7,191 nucleotides of DNA, taken from the NCBI GenBank assembly GCA_047615875.1, contig JBLHGU010000257.1, positions 1 through 7,191 of the forward strand. The letters are read 5' to 3'. The notes beneath the pieces are model-generated. The model had not been told where the DNA came from. It ran no database searches and worked only from the letters and a program-made list of their open reading frames with translations. The translations under genes were made by a program, and so were the position numbers. Numbering within the stretch: position 1 is the stretch's first letter; each line of letters starts with the position of its first letter. This stretch comes from JBLHGU01 sp047615875. Its GTDB lineage: Bacteria; Pseudomonadota; Gammaproteobacteria; Arenicellales; CAJQKF01. This document shows positions 5,974 to 7,191 of the stretch, one piece after another.

Positions 5974-6775
5974 TTGTAGCGAGCTTAGACATAAGCTTCG
6001 CAGTCACCCTCATCTCAAACATCTGGCAAGCGCTGAAATACAGCCACTTGCAAGCGCCAGTCATCGGGTATTTTTTGTTCAAACTCCTGAAGTACGCGGC
6101 GCACTGAAGTGGCTCGACACCAATCAATCCCGCTTCATTGAAAAACAAATTGAATGCGCTAACGAAGCAATGGCTGCGGATCTTGGCCTTACGCCGGGAA
6201 TTCATTATACGGATTCGGAGTTTCGATTTAGTCAGTGGGTGGATAACGGCCGACCTCTTACCCCGGTGGATCTTTACGATGATCTGATCGCCGACAGGGT
6301 CATAGAGTCCATAGCCAGGCTACATAATAGTCAGACGTTATTTTCAAACACTATTAGTATTCGTCAGGCAATTGAATGGGACATTGGCCAATCTGATCGT
6401 ACTAGTGAACTACACGAAATCTGGCATGAAACCTTTAGACGGCTAGACCAAGTGACAGAAAAACAGCCTATTGTCAGCTGTCATGGTGACCTGGTATGCG
6501 AAAATATTTTACTCGCTGGTCAGGGCACCGAAACCAGGGTACAACTGATTGATTGGGAATATTCCCACAACTCAATTGCCTACTGGGATCTTGCCAACCT
6601 GTGTTACTCCGCGAATCTGGGTGCTGACCGCCGGCAATGGTTGTTGAATGTTTATCATCGTTCTGTGCAACACTCGGAATATCGTCCTAATGCCAGCTTA
6701 TTAACAAAACTCGTCGAAGTAGCGGATGATCTGAGTCAACTCTGGAATTTAAATCGACCCCATACTGTAAGGTAA
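5966..6775 (+). CDS. Phosphotransferase family protein (choline/ethanolamine kinase LicA- or ThiK-like)
   Basis: A 269-residue APH/choline-kinase-fold enzyme, expected to phosphorylate a small hydroxylated or amino-alcohol substrate with ATP in the cytoplasm. Landmarks are K48 in GALKWL (ATP lysine), the FSQWVDNGRPL hinge (88-98), catalytic loop CHGDLVCENILL (H173, D175, N180) and LIDWEYS with metal-binding D196, followed by AYWDLANLCY (205-214). The DWEYS...WDLANL spacing is characteristic of LicA-type choline kinases and ThiK more than of aminoglycoside resistance enzymes. The ATG lies inside the end of the deacetylase gene (8-base overlap, different frame), so the two are probably translationally coupled. 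LicA makes phosphocholine for LPS decoration in Haemophilus, which would suit this LPS neighbourhood, but no partner transferase or choline transporter gene is visible here. Thiamine or another metabolite remains possible. Confidence 0.85.
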   Translation: MTDCSELRHKLRSHPHLKHLASAEIQPLASASHRVFFVQTPEVRGALKWLDTNQSRFIEKQIECANEAMAADLGLTPGIHYTDSEFRFSQWVDNGRPLTPVDLYDDLIADRVIESIARLHNSQTLFSNTISIRQAIEWDIGQSDRTSELHEIWHETFRRLDQVTEKQPIVSCHGDLVCENILLAGQGTETRVQLIDWEYSHNSIAYWDLANLCYSANLGADRRQWLLNVYHRSVQHSEYRPNASLLTKLVEVADDLSQLWNLNRPHTVR

Positions 6776-6780
6776 ACCTG

Positions 6781-7191
6781 CTATTTGCTTTCCAGGATCA
6801 ACTGCTCCAGAGCTGAAATGCTTTTCACCACAACGTGCCGACGCTCGCTTTCAATAACACCTAGTCGGTCCAGTTCACCCAACTCACGAGTAACTGCCTC
6901 GCGATGAGTTCTAACCCGATTGGCTATTTCCTGATGGGTGGGCATATCCAGAATTTCCGCCTGATCATTTGCTACCCCTGCATTTTTTGCCAGACGAAGA
7001 ACTTCAGAACGAACCCGGTCTTTCACATCCAGTGCACCAAATTCATATACCCGATTGCACAAAAACCTGACCATACCGCTGAGTCGTCGTACGACTGCTT
7101 CCGCTACAACTGGATAGCCATGAAACAAATTCCAGAACTCCTGACGACTAAGACTGGCAATGCTGCACTCAGTCAAACAAACCACATGGGT
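6781..7191 (-). CDS. Crp/Fnr-family transcriptional regulator (C-terminal part, cut by the window edge)
   Basis: The last 136 residues are present; the frame stays open through base 7191, so the true start lies to the right and an in-frame GTG at 7183-7185 is not the start. The visible part begins in the last strands of the cyclic-nucleotide-binding-type domain (THVVCLTECSIASLSRQEF), continues into the long dimerisation helix (residues around VVRRLSGMVRFLCNRV) and ends with a winged helix-turn-helix: HQEIANRVRTHREAVTRELG, then LDRLGVIE and a short wing. The R-x-x-V-T-R-x-L-G-x-L pattern is typical of Crp/Fnr recognition helices. The effector cannot be predicted because the sensor domain is mostly missing; no Fnr cysteines can be judged. 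It converges on the phosphotransferase gene, with five bases between the two stop codons and no visible terminator. Confidence 0.92.
   Translation of the reverse strand, partial: THVVCLTECSIASLSRQEFWNLFHGYPVVAEAVVRRLSGMVRFLCNRVYEFGALDVKDRVRSEVLRLAKNAGVANDQAEILDMPTHQEIANRVRTHREAVTRELGELDRLGVIESERRHVVVKSISALEQLILESK

Noticed and set aside
5891..6205. 104-codon open frame on the - strand across the deacetylase/phosphotransferase overlap
   Set aside because: Both + strand genes here have clear family motifs; the reverse product shows no domain.
5966..6775. Aminoglycoside resistance phosphotransferase
   Set aside because: The fold is shared, but the LIDWEYS and WDLANL pattern and the chromosomal LPS context fit a choline/ethanolamine or thiamine kinase-like enzyme better; there is no mobile element nearby.
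6767..6800. Possible bidirectional terminator between the convergent genes
   Set aside because: Only very short palindromic bits (AGGT-AA-ACCT and CCTG...CAGG) are present, with no GC-rich stem and T-run on either strand.

Overview
The window looks like a chromosomal segment of a gammaproteobacterium, probably a free-living, Pseudomonas-related or marine lineage with balanced base composition. The evidence is gene content and order: a probable ilvE tail, a small CHCC zinc-finger gene, waaF, and a waaG/waaP region, which resembles the ilvE-waaF-waaC-waaG-waaP core-lipopolysaccharide (LPS) locus of Pseudomonas. The species cannot be named from this sequence alone.

Layout. Bases 1-23 appear to hold the last codons of a branched-chain aminotransferase. 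Bases 41-1282 carry the zinc-finger gene and waaF (heptosyltransferase II), three bases apart. A 177-base gap (1283-1459) follows, with a TATAAT box and a leader that can fold into several short hairpins, two of them mutually exclusive. Bases 1460-3496 encode one long protein in which a WaaG-type glycosyltransferase is joined to a WaaP-type heptose kinase; these are separate genes in E. coli and Pseudomonas. A second, smaller LPS-kinase-like protein follows (3514-4263), then a creatininase-family protein with altered metal-site motifs (4273-4986), a histone-deacetylase-family amidohydrolase (5026-5973), and a LicA-like small-molecule phosphotransferase overlapping it by 8 bases (5966-6775). 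All of these are on the + strand with short gaps and could be one or two transcripts. A Crp/Fnr-family regulator converges from the right edge on the - strand (6781-7191, C-terminal part only).

How the genes fit together. WaaF adds the second heptose of the LPS inner core. The fused WaaG-WaaP protein would add the first outer-core hexose and phosphorylate heptose I. The second kinase may phosphorylate another core position, as WapQ-like proteins do after waaP in Pseudomonas. No waaC (heptosyltransferase I) lies between waaF and waaG. The last three + strand genes (two predicted amide-type hydrolases and a choline/ethanolamine-kinase-like enzyme) have no established role in this pathway. Their position suggests either a cell-surface decoration role or simple genomic neighbourhood.

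The most notable items are the WaaG-WaaP fusion, the remodelled creatininase active-site motifs, the hydrolase-hydrolase-kinase trio behind the LPS genes, and the structured leader before the fusion gene. I did not find a mobile element, CRISPR array, tRNA or rRNA gene, or a convincing rho-independent terminator.
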